64,000 nt of DNA from Serratia marcescens (GCF_006715005.1 NZ_VFMJ01000001.1:5423491-5487490); one strand, 5' to 3'; shown: positions 44,541 through 54,433, numbered from the stretch's first letter. Notes: generated by a model not told the origin, from the sequence alone. Numbers and translations are program-made.

Positions 44541-45296
44541 GTGGTAACGAACAACGAACGCCAGGACTCCCCTGAGCTGGTGCTGAAAGCCGTGGCTGAT
44601 TCGCTCAGTACCAGTCTACGGGTGGCAATGCCCGGCATCATCCAGTCTTTCGACGTTGACGCGGTAACTGCCACGATCCAACCGGCTGTAAAAGCCTCTG
44701 TGCGGCAATCTGACGGCTCCTTGTCATCGGTGGCGCTGCCACTACTTGTTGATGTTCCTGTCGTGTTCCCGCGCGGCGGAGGCGTCACGCTGACGTTTCC
44801 AGTGACTGCCGGCGACGAGTGCCTTGTCGTGTTCGCCGACCGCTGCATCGATTACTGGTGGCAGAACGGCGGGGTGCAGGAACCCGTAGACCAGCGACAG
44901 CACCATCTTGCAGATGCTTTTGCGCTGGTCGGGCCGCAGTCTCAGGCGAAGAAAATCATCGGCATCAGCTCCACGGCCGCGCAACTGCGCACCGATGACG
45001 GCGCCGCATTTATCGAACTCGACCCAGACAATCATGCCGTTAACGTCACCACACCGGGAAAACTGACCGCCAGCGCGCAGGGCGGCACAGAGATCAATTC
45101 CCCAGAAATCGTGCTCAATGGCAACGTGACGATAAACGGCAACCTGTCGCAGGGCATGGGTGCAGACGGCGGCACGGCGACGATGCTGGGGCCGGTGAGC
45201 GTGACGAACGACGTCAAGGCTGGCGGCGTCAGCCTGCAGACGCATAAACACGGCGGCGTAGAAACTGGCAGCGGCCAGACAGGAGGCCCGGAGTGA
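44541..45296 (+). CDS. baseplate spike protein (Gp138/gpV-like)
   Basis: 251 aa. N-terminal OB-like domain (VDAVTATIQPAVKA), a middle beta-helix-type region (NGNVTINGNLSQGMG) and a C-terminal HKHGGVETGSGQTGG. The His pair in HKH may bind a metal at the spike tip. Probably the membrane-piercing spike. GTG start at 44541; overlaps the next gene (GTGA). Confidence 0.8.
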   Translation: MVTNNERQDSPELVLKAVADSLSTSLRVAMPGIIQSFDVDAVTATIQPAVKASVRQSDGSLSSVALPLLVDVPVVFPRGGGVTLTFPVTAGDECLVVFADRCIDYWWQNGGVQEPVDQRQHHLADAFALVGPQSQAKKIIGISSTAAQLRTDDGAAFIELDPDNHAVNVTTPGKLTASAQGGTEINSPEIVLNGNVTINGNLSQGMGADGGTATMLGPVSVTNDVKAGGVSLQTHKHGGVETGSGQTGGPE

Positions 45297-45646
45297 AGTA
45301 CCGCAAAGAGGACGAGAACGGCGATTACACCTTCGGCCAGGGTGATAACACCTTTTTGGAGAACACCCCGGAGGCGGTCGCACAGGCTGTGAAAACGCGC
45401 TTTGAACTGTGGACGGGCGAATGGTTTCTCGATGTGACCGACGGCACGCCGTATCGTGAGACGATACTCGGCAAGCACAAATCAGCCGCCTACAACATGG
45501 CTGTGCGCGAGCGGATCCTCGGCACGCAGGGCGTGACCGAAATCCTCAAATTCACCACGGAATATAACCCAGATACGCGCCGCGTGACGTTCACCGCGAC
45601 CATCAACACGCTGTACGGCGAAACGACTGTAACCAGCGAGGCATAA
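45293..45646 (+). CDS. baseplate wedge protein, gp25/W-like
   Basis: 117 aa starting with GTG 45293; TRFELWTGEWFLDVTDGTPY and the C-terminal TINTLYGETTV fit the lysozyme-fold wedge family (no catalytic activity expected). Overlaps the next ATG by one base. Confidence 0.78.
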   Translation: MKYRKEDENGDYTFGQGDNTFLENTPEAVAQAVKTRFELWTGEWFLDVTDGTPYRETILGKHKSAAYNMAVRERILGTQGVTEILKFTTEYNPDTRRVTFTATINTLYGETTVTSEA

Positions 45647-46836
45647 TGCTCAATCTCGATACGCTAGGGCTTGCGGCCACAGTGACTGCGAGCGGGGTCA
45701 GCGCGCCCGATTATCAGACGATACTCAACACGCTGACCGGTTATTTCCAACAGATCTACGGTGACGATGTTTATCTGGAACCTGACAGCAAAGACGGCCA
45801 GATGCTGGCTATTTACGCGCTGGGCATCCACGACGCGAACAACACAGCGATCGCCGTCTATAACTCGTTCAGCCCGGCAACAGCGCAGGGGCGCGGTTTG
45901 GCCTCCAACGTGAAAATTAATGGCATTGCAGTAACGCCGGCGTCTCGCTCCACTGCTGATGTGCGGATCGTGGGGCAGGTCGGCACGCTGATCACCAACG
46001 GCACAGTGCGTGACAGCAACGGCATCACCTGGTCATTACCTGCCAGTGTGGTGATCGGCATAGATGGCACAGTCACCGTGACAGCAACGTGCCAGGTTGA
46101 TGGCGCCGTCGTGGCACCTGCAGGTAGCATTACCGAGATCGGCACCCCTACGCGAGGTTGGCAGTCGGTAACCAACCCGGCAGCCGCAACCGCTGGGCGA
46201 AAAGTGGAGACGGATGCGGAGTTGCGCCAGCGCCAGGCTAAATCCGTGGCTATCCCATCGCTGACGGTGCTGGATGGCATTATGGGCGCTGTAGCGACCC
46301 TGGACGGCGTAGAGCGCTACCGTGGGTATGAGAACGACACCAGCGTAGAAGATGCCAACGGCTTACCGCCTCACAGCATTTCGCTTGTTGTTGCCGGCGG
46401 TGACGCGGCGGCGATCGCCAAAACCATCGCCACCAAGAAAACGCCTGGCGGCGGCACCTACGGCACGACCACAATCGACGTTACCGACAAATACGGCATC
46501 GTGCATCCGATCAGCTTCTTCCGCCCGACCAGCGTTAATATTTACGCGCGCGTCGAGATCAAAGCGCTGCAGGGTTACACGTCGGCGGTCGGCGAGGAAA
46601 TCAGAACGGCTGTTGCGGCATACATCAACGAAATCGAGATCGGCGATCCGGTATACCTGACGCGTCTATTCCTGCCTGCCAATCTGAACGGCAGCGCAGA
46701 CAGCGCAACGTTCGACATTACCGACCTGCAGATAGGCACCTCACCGGGTAGCCTGGCGCCGGCAAATGTCGTGATCGGGTTCAACGCGGTAGCCGCCTGT
46801 GCGCCGGCGAATGTCGAGGTGGTGGTGATCCCATGA
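45646..46836 (+). CDS. baseplate J-like protein
   Basis: 396 aa; YLEPDSKDGQMLAIYALGIH near the N-terminus and the repeated beta modules plus GLPPHSISLVVAGGD are typical of baseplate J proteins. Forms the baseplate wedge ring. Overlaps the next gene (ATGA). Confidence 0.87.
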   Translation: MLNLDTLGLAATVTASGVSAPDYQTILNTLTGYFQQIYGDDVYLEPDSKDGQMLAIYALGIHDANNTAIAVYNSFSPATAQGRGLASNVKINGIAVTPASRSTADVRIVGQVGTLITNGTVRDSNGITWSLPASVVIGIDGTVTVTATCQVDGAVVAPAGSITEIGTPTRGWQSVTNPAAATAGRKVETDAELRQRQAKSVAIPSLTVLDGIMGAVATLDGVERYRGYENDTSVEDANGLPPHSISLVVAGGDAAAIAKTIATKKTPGGGTYGTTTIDVTDKYGIVHPISFFRPTSVNIYARVEIKALQGYTSAVGEEIRTAVAAYINEIEIGDPVYLTRLFLPANLNGSADSATFDITDLQIGTSPGSLAPANVVIGFNAVAACAPANVEVVVIP

Positions 46837-47504
46837 GTGAGACGAAATACCAAAAGCTCATCACGTCCTATCACAAGCACAAGCCGAAATTTTACGATCA
46901 TATCTCCCTCATCACACAGCCCCTGATCGACGTGCAGAACGCCACAGCGAAGCTGATTGACGATTTCGACCTGGACACTGCCGTAGGTAAGCAGCTGGAC
47001 GCTGTCGGATTGTGGGTGGGAATAGGGCGGAAGATTGCCACGCCGATCACCGGCGTTTATTTCTCGCTGGACGATGAGGAACTCGGTTTTGATGCCGGGC
47101 TATGGCGTGGCCGATTCGATGCCGGTGGCTTCACTGAACTGGACGATGACACCTACCGAACCATCATTCGCGCGAAAATTGCGGCCAACCATTGGGACGG
47201 CACCACGGAGACGCTCAGTGATGTCTACCAGATTATTTTCCCAGACGGAAAAACGAAGATTTTCGCCGTCGATAACTTCGACATGACGATGTCGGTGTAC
47301 ATCACCGGCGACCGCATTACGCCGGTCATGAAAGCAGTGATCGAGCTGGGTTATCTGGACATCAAACCGTCAACCGTCCGCATCAAAAATTACACCATCA
47401 CAACCGAGTCGGGGCCGCTGTTTGGCTTCGACATCGATAATGAATTTATCTCCGGCTTCGATAAGGGCGCATGGGGAACACTGCTGGGAGCATCACATGG
47501 CTAA
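46833..47504 (+). CDS. tail protein (DUF2612)
   Basis: 223 aa; GKQLDAVGLWVGIGRKI and RTIIRAKIAANHWDGTTETL fit DUF2612, the gpI-like partner of baseplate J that connects to fibres. Overlaps the fibre gene by 8 bp. Confidence 0.82.
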   Translation: MSETKYQKLITSYHKHKPKFYDHISLITQPLIDVQNATAKLIDDFDLDTAVGKQLDAVGLWVGIGRKIATPITGVYFSLDDEELGFDAGLWRGRFDAGGFTELDDDTYRTIIRAKIAANHWDGTTETLSDVYQIIFPDGKTKIFAVDNFDMTMSVYITGDRITPVMKAVIELGYLDIKPSTVRIKNYTITTESGPLFGFDIDNEFISGFDKGAWGTLLGASHG

Positions 47505-48420
47505 GAACGAATTTTTACCCTTCGGCACTGCGGCAAACGCCAACGTTTTACCCAATACTGACTATCAGACGCTACCGGCACGCTCTGCGGGCTTCAGTTC
47601 GGGCGTAGCGAAGTCCGAGGAACTCAACACTGTATGGCGCCAGGGCTCGACAATGGCCGCTGTGCTGGGGCAGTTTATCGCCGATAAAACCGGTCAGGAT
47701 GTGCTGGATGATGGCGATGTGAATGGCTTGCTGGATAAGCTCAAAGTGGCGATGGGCGGCTGCCTGATTGGCATTCAGCGCTTCACCGCATCAGGCACTT
47801 ACACGCCAACACCTGGAACGCGATACGTGATTGTCGAGGCTGTTGGTGGCGGTGGCGGCGGAGGTGGTTGTGCCACACCTTCGTCAGGAACTGTATCTGC
47901 GGCGGCTGGTGGGAACTCAGGAACTTACGGAAAGGGAAAATATACCATAAATGGAAACGTAGCGGTCACTGTTGGAACCGGAGGGGCTGGAGGCATTGCA
48001 TCAGATACTACATCAGGAGCAACGATTGGCGAGCCAGGTGGTGACACGAAATTTGGTACATTATTGACCTGTCCTGGTGGTAACTCAGGACTGGCGGCGA
48101 ACTCATTTCAAATACCAAATATTTGCCAGTCAATCCCACCCAAAACCCTTCAGCCTACGGGAGCGAATATAGCATCCATTGATGGCGAGTCTGGCGGAAA
48201 TGGATTTGCGTTAGGCGCAGGGATTTCAGGAAAAGGCGGGAGTAACCCACTAGGTTCTGGTGGAGCATCTGTCGGCGCAAGTGGGAGCAATTCCGTAAAA
48301 GGAAATGATGGTTCGGGGTATGGTTCAGGTGGAAGTGGTGCTTTTGCCGGCCCAAGCGCACAAGGGAAGAATGGCGGGAACGGTGCGCCGGGACTAGTCA
48401 TCGTGTGGGAGTTTACTTAA
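47497..48420 (+). CDS. glycine-rich tail fibre/receptor-binding protein
   Basis: 307 aa. N-terminal part AKNEFLPFGTAANANVLPNT docks to the tail. From about residue 118 the protein is Gly/Ser-rich (VIVEAVGGGGGGGGC and many GGSG stretches), resembling polyglycine-helix adhesins such as S16 gp38. Ends GLVIVWEFT. Likely contacts the host receptor; the repeats favour rapid change. Confidence 0.8.
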   Translation: MAKNEFLPFGTAANANVLPNTDYQTLPARSAGFSSGVAKSEELNTVWRQGSTMAAVLGQFIADKTGQDVLDDGDVNGLLDKLKVAMGGCLIGIQRFTASGTYTPTPGTRYVIVEAVGGGGGGGGCATPSSGTVSAAAGGNSGTYGKGKYTINGNVAVTVGTGGAGGIASDTTSGATIGEPGGDTKFGTLLTCPGGNSGLAANSFQIPNICQSIPPKTLQPTGANIASIDGESGGNGFALGAGISGKGGSNPLGSGGASVGASGSNSVKGNDGSGYGSGGSGAFAGPSAQGKNGGNGAPGLVIVWEFT

Positions 48421-48437
48421 ATAAATCGGACTGTATA

Positions 48438-48466
48438 AATCGCCCATTAAACGGGCGATTTTTTAG
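48438..48466. terminator. bidirectional terminator between fibre and acyltransferase
   Basis: AATCGCCC (48438-48445) pairs with GGGCGATT (48453-48460), then a T run on the plus strand and A-rich flank on the other side. The acyltransferase stop codon lies in the loop. Confidence 0.8.
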
Positions 48467-49463
48467 CAATAGGCCTAACTTTGTCTCTTATCTTATTTAT
48501 CTTGCGATCTATTAAATGAAGAGATAGCGAGATGGCAACAGAAAAAGCAAAGCACAAAGCAAATGTGTAATATGTTCTTGGTTGAAGGTTCAATATATTA
48601 ACCAGAACAAACCCGGCAGGGATGTGTACAAGATAAAGAGGATAAGATAGCTCACCAAGCAGCCTTCCGAAAGGCGATTGCTTAATATTTATAGAGTTAG
48701 CAATAAACAGCAAAGAGAAAGCAATTGAAAGGTAAAATGTGTATGTTGAGATATATCTCCATTCTTTATCAGTATACCCAGATAACATGAAGTATGTTGG
48801 AACCGCGTAACTAAACACCAATCCAAGGATTGATGTTACAACTGCGCCTTTAAACCTCAATCCGCCCACAGGTAAGAATCTTGCTGCGCATCCAAGAGAA
48901 AAACCAAGTGACCCGGCAAATATAGTCCCGTATCTTGAGTTCCAATCAAGCCCAGCATCTGTAGCTGTATACAAAAAATATACATGGTAAATAACAGAAA
49001 TGATAACCCAGAAAGTGATGAATTTTGAACCCAGTCTGATTGCAAATGGAATTGCTGCATAAAAAAACAACTCTACAAATAGAGTCCAGCTAGGCGGGAT
49101 TGTCCTTTCTTGAACATTAAAGTCAAGTCCAATTAAGGTTATGTTCATAAACCAACTTTTAATTGTTGATGGGATGGATAGGTTGGGGTCAAAAACATGT
49201 GTGTTTTTAGTGCCAAAAAAATTTATAGATAGTATAGCAATAAAAAACACTAGAAAATATATAGGGTAGATTCTAAGAATCCTGTTTATTGCATATCTTT
49301 TTATGCCATCAAAACTTGTTCCGTAGCGCTCGCATATAACCGTAGTCATAAGATAACCACTGAGGATATAGAAAGAGAAAACGGCATATCTACCCACCCC
49401 ACCTATTATCCATAGATGATTAGAGCATACCAAGGCGGCAAGTATAAATCTAAAGTAACCCAT
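48447..49463 (-). CDS. acyltransferase family 3 (O-antigen acetylase-like)
   Basis: 338 aa integral membrane protein with about ten hydrophobic segments. FRFILAALVCSNHLWIIGG carries the conserved His of the family and FSFYILSGYLMTT its second signature; RILRIYPIYFLVFF follows. It would transfer acetyl or another acyl group to a surface sugar, a common means of serotype conversion and exclusion of superinfecting phage. Much more AT-rich than its flanks, so probably acquired as a moron. Two bases after the XRE gene. Confidence 0.85.
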   Translation of the reverse strand: MGYFRFILAALVCSNHLWIIGGVGRYAVFSFYILSGYLMTTVICERYGTSFDGIKRYAINRILRIYPIYFLVFFIAILSINFFGTKNTHVFDPNLSIPSTIKSWFMNITLIGLDFNVQERTIPPSWTLFVELFFYAAIPFAIRLGSKFITFWVIISVIYHVYFLYTATDAGLDWNSRYGTIFAGSLGFSLGCAARFLPVGGLRFKGAVVTSILGLVFSYAVPTYFMLSGYTDKEWRYISTYTFYLSIAFSLLFIANSINIKQSPFGRLLGELSYPLYLVHIPAGFVLVNILNLQPRTYYTFALCFAFSVAISLSLHLIDRKINKIRDKVRPIAKKSPV

Positions 49464-49465
49464 GA

Positions 49466-49729
49466 TTATTTTATCTCAGCTCCGATTTCCTGCATCTTCT
49501 TCAGCACTCGGTTTAAATCATCTTCTGACAGGACAAGCTGAGAAGCCATGAAGAACAGGATATGTGGAGACATGGCGCGCGGTTCTGCCCCGCCAGTGTA
49601 TTTTCTCCACTGGCTATTACTGGCAACGCCTGCGATATCTGCCATTTGATTACCTGTGTAACCCAGCTCTGATTTTAGCCGCTCCAGGTCTTCCGGCGCG
49701 GGTGGGGTGTATTCGTTTATCAGTCTCAT
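49466..49729 (-). CDS. XRE-like regulator of the conversion cassette
   Basis: 87 aa; LGYTGNQMADIAGVASNSQW and RKYTGG form a helix-turn-helix of XRE type. It lies two bases before the acyltransferase on the same strand, so both are probably one transcript and the regulator may control it. Similar small regulators accompany fibre-region genes in other enterobacterial prophages. Confidence 0.65.
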   Translation of the reverse strand: MRLINEYTPPAPEDLERLKSELGYTGNQMADIAGVASNSQWRKYTGGAEPRAMSPHILFFMASQLVLSEDDLNRVLKKMQEIGAEIK

Positions 49730-49741
49730 TGCGCACCTGCG

Positions 49742-49764
49742 AAAAAGCCCCTTGCGGGGCTTCT
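49742..49764 (-). terminator. terminator after the small membrane protein gene
   Basis: AAGCCCC and GGGGCTT with a TTGC loop. On the minus strand the hairpin runs into TTTTTC, ending the transcript from 49939; the plus-strand side also has a T-rich tail. The XRE/acyltransferase pair therefore needs its own promoter. Confidence 0.75.
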
Positions 49765-49765
49765 T

Positions 49766-49939
49766 TTAAATAAATTTGATGATGATGGTAGTTACCGTGG
49801 CGACCGCACCGATAAGACCGGTTGCGACAGCTACCGGATACCACATTGTTTCCCGGTTAATCTTCGCTGTCTCGGCCATTAGCTTGGCGATTTCAGCGTG
49901 AATCTTTTCAAGCTCTGCGGTGGTCATGTCGTTTGTCAT
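49766..49939 (-). CDS. 57-residue membrane protein with amphipathic helix
   Basis: MTNDMTTAELEKIHAEIAKL begins a charged helix of about 30 residues, followed by one membrane segment (YPVAVATGLIGAVATV) and IIIKFI. GGAAG precedes the ATG. This helix-plus-anchor form is widespread in tail-fibre regions of enterobacterial prophages; function unknown, possibly superinfection immunity. Confidence 0.6.
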   Translation of the reverse strand: MTNDMTTAELEKIHAEIAKLMAETAKINRETMWYPVAVATGLIGAVATVTTIIIKFI

Positions 49940-50051
49940 CTCGTTCTTCCTTTCGGGTTCGGGCTGCGGCCTTTCCGCTACCTCATGTAATAAATAATAG
50001 CCCCATTGGTGCTAATTGTCAATAACCAACTCCACAACACCGGAGAAATAT

Positions 50052-51879
50052 ATGTCATCTGAAGGATTGCCAGTTGATGGCGTCGTCGGCACAGACATTG
50101 TGCTGGGAGCCCGCAGCACACAACAAGCAACTGACGAAGCAAAGAGCAGCCTGTCGGCAGATAGCGCCGCTCAGTCGGCTGATGCCGCGTTTAAGTTCAG
50201 CCGCCAGGCTAAAGAGGCTGTTTCAGGCGCTGATGATGCCGCTGAACGAGCCGAGACGGCCGCAGAAAACGCCCAGAACATCGCAGATGCCAATACCTAT
50301 TACACATCATCAACCGATCCTGACGGCACGATCGCAGGTATAGCCGGGACGCCAGACGGGAAACTGTTTCGAGTAGCAATACCAGATGGTGGCGGTGTTA
50401 CGGTCATCTTCAATTACTACAAAAATGCTGGCGGGGTGGCTGAGTTTATTAATTCGGAGGCCAGTGAGCGGTTTGTTACATCGGTATCGCGCCGCGTAAT
50501 GCAGGCATTGCGCCGCGTTGGTGCGTTAGAAAGTAAAACGAAGCGCATTGCACAAAGCCGCGAGCACTTTTCTACGGCGCAGGATATGTCGGGCAATGTG
50601 CTGACATCATTTGAATTCGGCCGATTTGACGCGTTTGGGGCTGGTAATAGACTGGTTAAATCTATCGCTAAAAAACTACGGATAACTCAAAAAATGTTAA
50701 AGCCGATGCGTGACCTTGGGAATCTCATTGCGATAAAAGACATGTCTGATAATGTCATTCTCGGGTTTAAAGATGGAATGTTAGTTGCTAAAGGCATTCA
50801 CAAAGACACATTAAAAAGTTCAGCGATAATGAGTTTTACTGATGGTAGCTCGCTGTGGCCATACCGCGCTAAAGTGGCAAAGCATGATATTGGCAGCAAC
50901 CAAAACCTGAGAATTATCACTGTCGGCGATTCTTGGATGGAGTGGAAATCGATTTCTCAGGCTATCGCTAATTTGATTTACTCCAAATATGGACGCGGTG
51001 GAGATGGATGGGTTTCATTTAACATTGACGGCGGAACGGAAACGAACAATTGCCTGAATAACGTGTCAATCGTTCACAACGGATTTACTGTTTATGATGC
51101 CTCAAACGGTAGCGCGCCGAATAGTGACATTGGGTGTTCACATGATGGGTTTTCCCTGACATCTGCGAATCAGTTTGCGACGCTGCAAATTAATGGGGTT
51201 AACTGCAATACGCTGCGCATCAACTATTATGACGGTGACGGCACATTTAATTACCGAGTCGATGGCGCTGGCGACTGGGTGGCTGTTGTGGGTGGTAATA
51301 CGAAAACGAAAAAAATTCGTCGATATCACAGGGCTGTCGGACGGCGAGCACTCTCTGCGCATTAACACAAATGGGAACACTGGGACGGTTTCGCTTTATG
51401 GTTTTAACGCGGATAAACCAATCGGTGCCACGCTATACAAATGCGGCAATGGTGGCATGACAACGCCAATGTATAGTTATGTTTTGCCACACATTCCGCA
51501 TTTCGTTGAGTACATTAATCCAGACGTAGCGATTATCATAATCGGCATTAACGATTATTGGAAAAGTGTGAGCATTGATGCATTTTATGCAGGGTACAGT
51601 GACCTGATTGATTCATACCGCTCAGTTAATAAAGATATGGGCATCATTCTCATTTCTCCGCCAATTCCAAACGCAACCGGCGCTACAAATATGTCGGTAT
51701 TTAACGATGCGATCAGGAGCCTATCAGTCCAGAAAAATGCCGAGTTCTATAGCGGATATGACGTATTTCCTAAAAATTGGGCTGATGGTGATGCTGCTGG
51801 TCTTTGGTTTAACAACCTCCATCTAAACGACGTCGGCGCACAACTGCTGGCAACACAGAACGTTGAAAAATTCTTGTAA
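50052..51879 (+). pseudogene. SGNH-hydrolase tail fibre/spike, frame broken at an A7 run
   Basis: Two frames that clearly belong together. The first (50052-51365) has an N-terminal fibre region with an Ala-rich coiled coil (about 25-90), then block I GDSW (near 292). The second frame continues from about 51313 (KFVDITGLSDGEHSLRIN) with block III GIND and the block V His in LHLND, ending at 51879. Reading across AAAAAAA (51309-51315) with one base removed joins them into about 608 aa with the full GDSL/SGNH esterase set. Either a real inactivating insertion, a homopolymer sequencing error, or slippage. The intact protein would deacylate surface polysaccharide. Confidence 0.8.
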
Positions 51880-51891
51880 GGGGTTATAAAA

Positions 51892-52629
51892 ATGCCATTT
51901 CCTGAGATCATTAATTGGACCATGCCAGGTGTAGGATTTCCGAAAGCGTCTGAATTCGAAACTATCGCTCTGGATGTTCCTGTCAAAGCGGGATTGCTCG
52001 GCGCGTATTTCACAACCGAATATACAGCCGACGCACTTTATAACTATGCCGATCCAACCAAGCCACTGAAGAAAGTGGGTAGTCCGCAGCTCGATGGTCC
52101 GTATGCCGTCTGTAACGCGCAAAACTGTTTTGATACGGGCATCCCCTCTCAAAATGAAATGAGCGTCATTTCAATAGCGCTTCGCTCTGATAATTCCAGT
52201 ACCGGCGGACAGGGAATGGTTATCTCAAATTATGATGGCGTCGGTGGAGATTCACTGCGTCTAACTGACACTTCCGTAGTAGCGAATGCATGGGTAACTG
52301 CGGGGCTAACGAATGCGATTACGCCGATCGTGAATATCCCGAATACAGACTTCGTGATCGGCACTGGCCAGTTTAACCCAGGGCGTTCTGTCTCTGGATT
52401 CTATGACCCGACCGCAAAAAACATTGTCTCTAATTCGTCGCTAGGGGCTGGCCGCCAGGTGCAGTCGAATACACTGCTGATCGGTGGTCACAGAAGCGCA
52501 GGGCAGTTCACGGGATGGGCGCATGTTTCTGTTGTGCTTGTGTTCAATCGGCTGCTGACAGTCGATGAATACAAATCGATCTGCCTCTACCTGCGTTTCA
52601 CGTTCGGCCCGCAGTTCCTGATTTGGTAA
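51892..52629 (+). CDS. tail protein with LamG/concanavalin-like fold
   Basis: 245 aa; beta-rich, with VSGFYDPTAKNIVSNSS and a C-terminal FNRLLTVDEYKSICLYL typical of LamG-like domains at the ends of fibre proteins. Probably binds or decorates the fibre tip. 12 bp after the SGNH gene. Confidence 0.65.
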   Translation: MPFPEIINWTMPGVGFPKASEFETIALDVPVKAGLLGAYFTTEYTADALYNYADPTKPLKKVGSPQLDGPYAVCNAQNCFDTGIPSQNEMSVISIALRSDNSSTGGQGMVISNYDGVGGDSLRLTDTSVVANAWVTAGLTNAITPIVNIPNTDFVIGTGQFNPGRSVSGFYDPTAKNIVSNSSLGAGRQVQSNTLLIGGHRSAGQFTGWAHVSVVLVFNRLLTVDEYKSICLYLRFTFGPQFLIW

Positions 52630-52868
52630 TGCCATTGTGCCGGGAGGGAACCCGGCAGACTTGAAAACTCAATCGTAGCCCCTATCTAAAATCTGCTGCC
52701 CCGTCGCCGGCCTCGTAGTGTTCGAATGGTTGAACATCGGCAGGGGCAGCATCTTGGATGGTGCTGACCGCCTGGCGGAAAATGGATGGTAATTGCTAAT
52801 CTTTAGTAATATTATCAAATCGTTATGCTGGTGGGGCGGTGGTGACCGATACCACCTATAACCAGTTT
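52630..52868. other. gap between fibre genes and integrase operon
   Basis: A GC-rich hairpin, TGCCGGG with CCCGGCA (about 52637-52656), follows the last fibre gene without a T run; it could end late transcription weakly. No convincing gene. Confidence 0.4.
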
Positions 52869-53180
52869 TTAATCAACCAGGTGCACGGCATTGTTTTCGA
52901 TGCCGGCTTCGATGTAATCGACGCGCTTCTGCAGCTCGCGGATCAGCGCCTTGGCAACGTCCAGCCGAATCATCACATCCTGATCGGCAAAGGCAGTGGC
53001 CTTGTCAGCGCAAACATATGACATTGTATCCACGAAGGATGAGTGTAGCAGAACAAAACCGCCAAAAGCGCTATGGTCTGCCTGAAAGTTGGTTAGTTGC
53101 CGCATGCCGATAATTTCGTCTTGAGATTTCATGTTCTGAGCCCGATAGAAGTTTGCTGGATATTTGTACAGTCCGATCAT
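52869..53180 (-). CDS. phage protein next to integrase, unknown function
   Basis: 103 aa; IIGMRQLTNFQADHSAFGGF and a C-terminal helix AKALIRELQKRVDYIEAGIE. Starts with an ATG overlapping the integrase stop (ATGA), so it is co-expressed with the integrase. No family recognised. Confidence 0.6.
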   Translation of the reverse strand: MIGLYKYPANFYRAQNMKSQDEIIGMRQLTNFQADHSAFGGFVLLHSSFVDTMSYVCADKATAFADQDVMIRLDVAKALIRELQKRVDYIEAGIENNAVHLVD

Positions 53181-54274
53181 TGTTCGGTCAACTTCGATTT
53201 CTTCAACTGCTCGAACTTCTCATGCAGTGATTTCGGGTAGAGCTCGGTGTATACCTGCCAAAGCAGATTCAAGTTGCGATGGCCGGTGACCTGGGCAACT
53301 TCCTCAATGCTAAACCCCGCCTCAAAAAGCCTACTGGCCGCCTCACGACGCATATCGTGATAGCGCAAGTCCTCTATGCCTAATCGGTCTCTGACGCGCT
53401 GGAAGCCTGAACTAACGGACTGTGGCTTGTATGGGAAGATAAGCTCGGATTTTTTCGGCTGGCGCTGAACGATATCCCATGCCTCACCGAGAAGCGGCAC
53501 CATCATATGATTGCCGGCTTTCTTTCTCGGATCCTTCCTGTCTCTGACCATCACCGCCCGTTGCTGCTCGTTCACGTCCTCCCACCTTATGCGGCAGACT
53601 TCACCTATCCTCATGCATGACAGTATCGAAAAATTGAGAATATCTTCGTAGGGTATAATCGACTGGCGCTTACCTGCTCGCTCTCTCAAACCGGCGACGA
53701 GGCGTGCCAGTTCGTCGCTGGCTGGCCTGCGGGTTCTGCGCTGTGATTTCCCTATCAATCCCATTTTTAAAGCCGTAGCCCGCGCCTCTTTCGCTGGGTT
53801 GCGAGTGTAATCCAAGCCGAATATAGGTTTGGCTGTTGAGAGAACGGACGAAAGGTAACTCAGGTCTTGAGCTACTGTCGCTGGGCCAGCACCGGCGGCG
53901 TTGCGGTCGCGGCAATGCTCAATAACGTGGTGGTCTTGCAAATCCAGCAGCTTAATATTGGCAATATCACAATCGGCAAGCATGTTGAGTATATAGCCTT
54001 TACTGCGCCCGACTTTTCCTCCCAGCGCCGGATCATCCACGTACTTCCTGATAAGGTCACCTACAGTTAGATCACTTGAGCTATTTTCGCCTGGCACCCC
54101 ATCAGCCTCTATCTGGGTCACCCGGTTGGCACCCCACGTTTTAGCGAGCTGGTGGCGCCCAAAGGTTTTGCTCTCGCGGTAGATGTATTTTCCGCCTTGC
54201 TTCACGCCCACAGTGCAGCGGTAGCGCGTTGTACCATCAGCGCGCGGACGTTTTTCTATGCTATAGTATGCCAT
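53177..54274 (-). CDS. prophage tyrosine integrase
   Basis: 365 aa. N-terminal arm-binding and core-binding regions (ADGTTRYRCTVGVKQGGKYI), catalytic Arg in LSCMRIGEVCRIRW, HDMRRE for the His/Arg pair, GHRNLNLLWQVYTEL with the last His and the Tyr. It recombines attP with the yggL 3' end. It ends away from attP; in the circle or in tandem it lies downstream of the leftward operon across the att core. Confidence 0.9.
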   Translation of the reverse strand: MAYYSIEKRPRADGTTRYRCTVGVKQGGKYIYRESKTFGRHQLAKTWGANRVTQIEADGVPGENSSSDLTVGDLIRKYVDDPALGGKVGRSKGYILNMLADCDIANIKLLDLQDHHVIEHCRDRNAAGAGPATVAQDLSYLSSVLSTAKPIFGLDYTRNPAKEARATALKMGLIGKSQRRTRRPASDELARLVAGLRERAGKRQSIIPYEDILNFSILSCMRIGEVCRIRWEDVNEQQRAVMVRDRKDPRKKAGNHMMVPLLGEAWDIVQRQPKKSELIFPYKPQSVSSGFQRVRDRLGIEDLRYHDMRREAASRLFEAGFSIEEVAQVTGHRNLNLLWQVYTELYPKSLHEKFEQLKKSKLTEQ

Positions 54275-54310
54275 CTCAATTCCTTTGCCGGTTCCGGGTC
54301 ACCATGAAAA

Positions 54311-54433
54311 TGGGGTGCTCTATGGGGTGCTGACAAAGAGAAAATATACTATTTGGTTACCGTATGCACCAAAATAAACCAAATAGGAACCCAGGCCCAG
54401 CCTGCGCTGTGCTTGAGTTCCCTTGATTTGGTT
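54311..54433. repeat. candidate integrase arm-binding sites
   Basis: TGGGGTGCT at 54311 and 54323, with a third copy beyond the core at 54509 (12451 in copy 1). ATTTGGTT at 54351 and 54426 plus its complement AACCAAAT at 54377. The clustering on both sides of the att core fits arm-type and accessory-factor sites. Confidence 0.45.

Noticed and set aside
49466..49729. XRE-like gene considered as an anti-CRISPR-associated (Aca) regulator
   Set aside because: Its partner is an acyltransferase and no small Acr-like gene lies beside it in the same operon; the 57-aa membrane protein is separated by a terminator.
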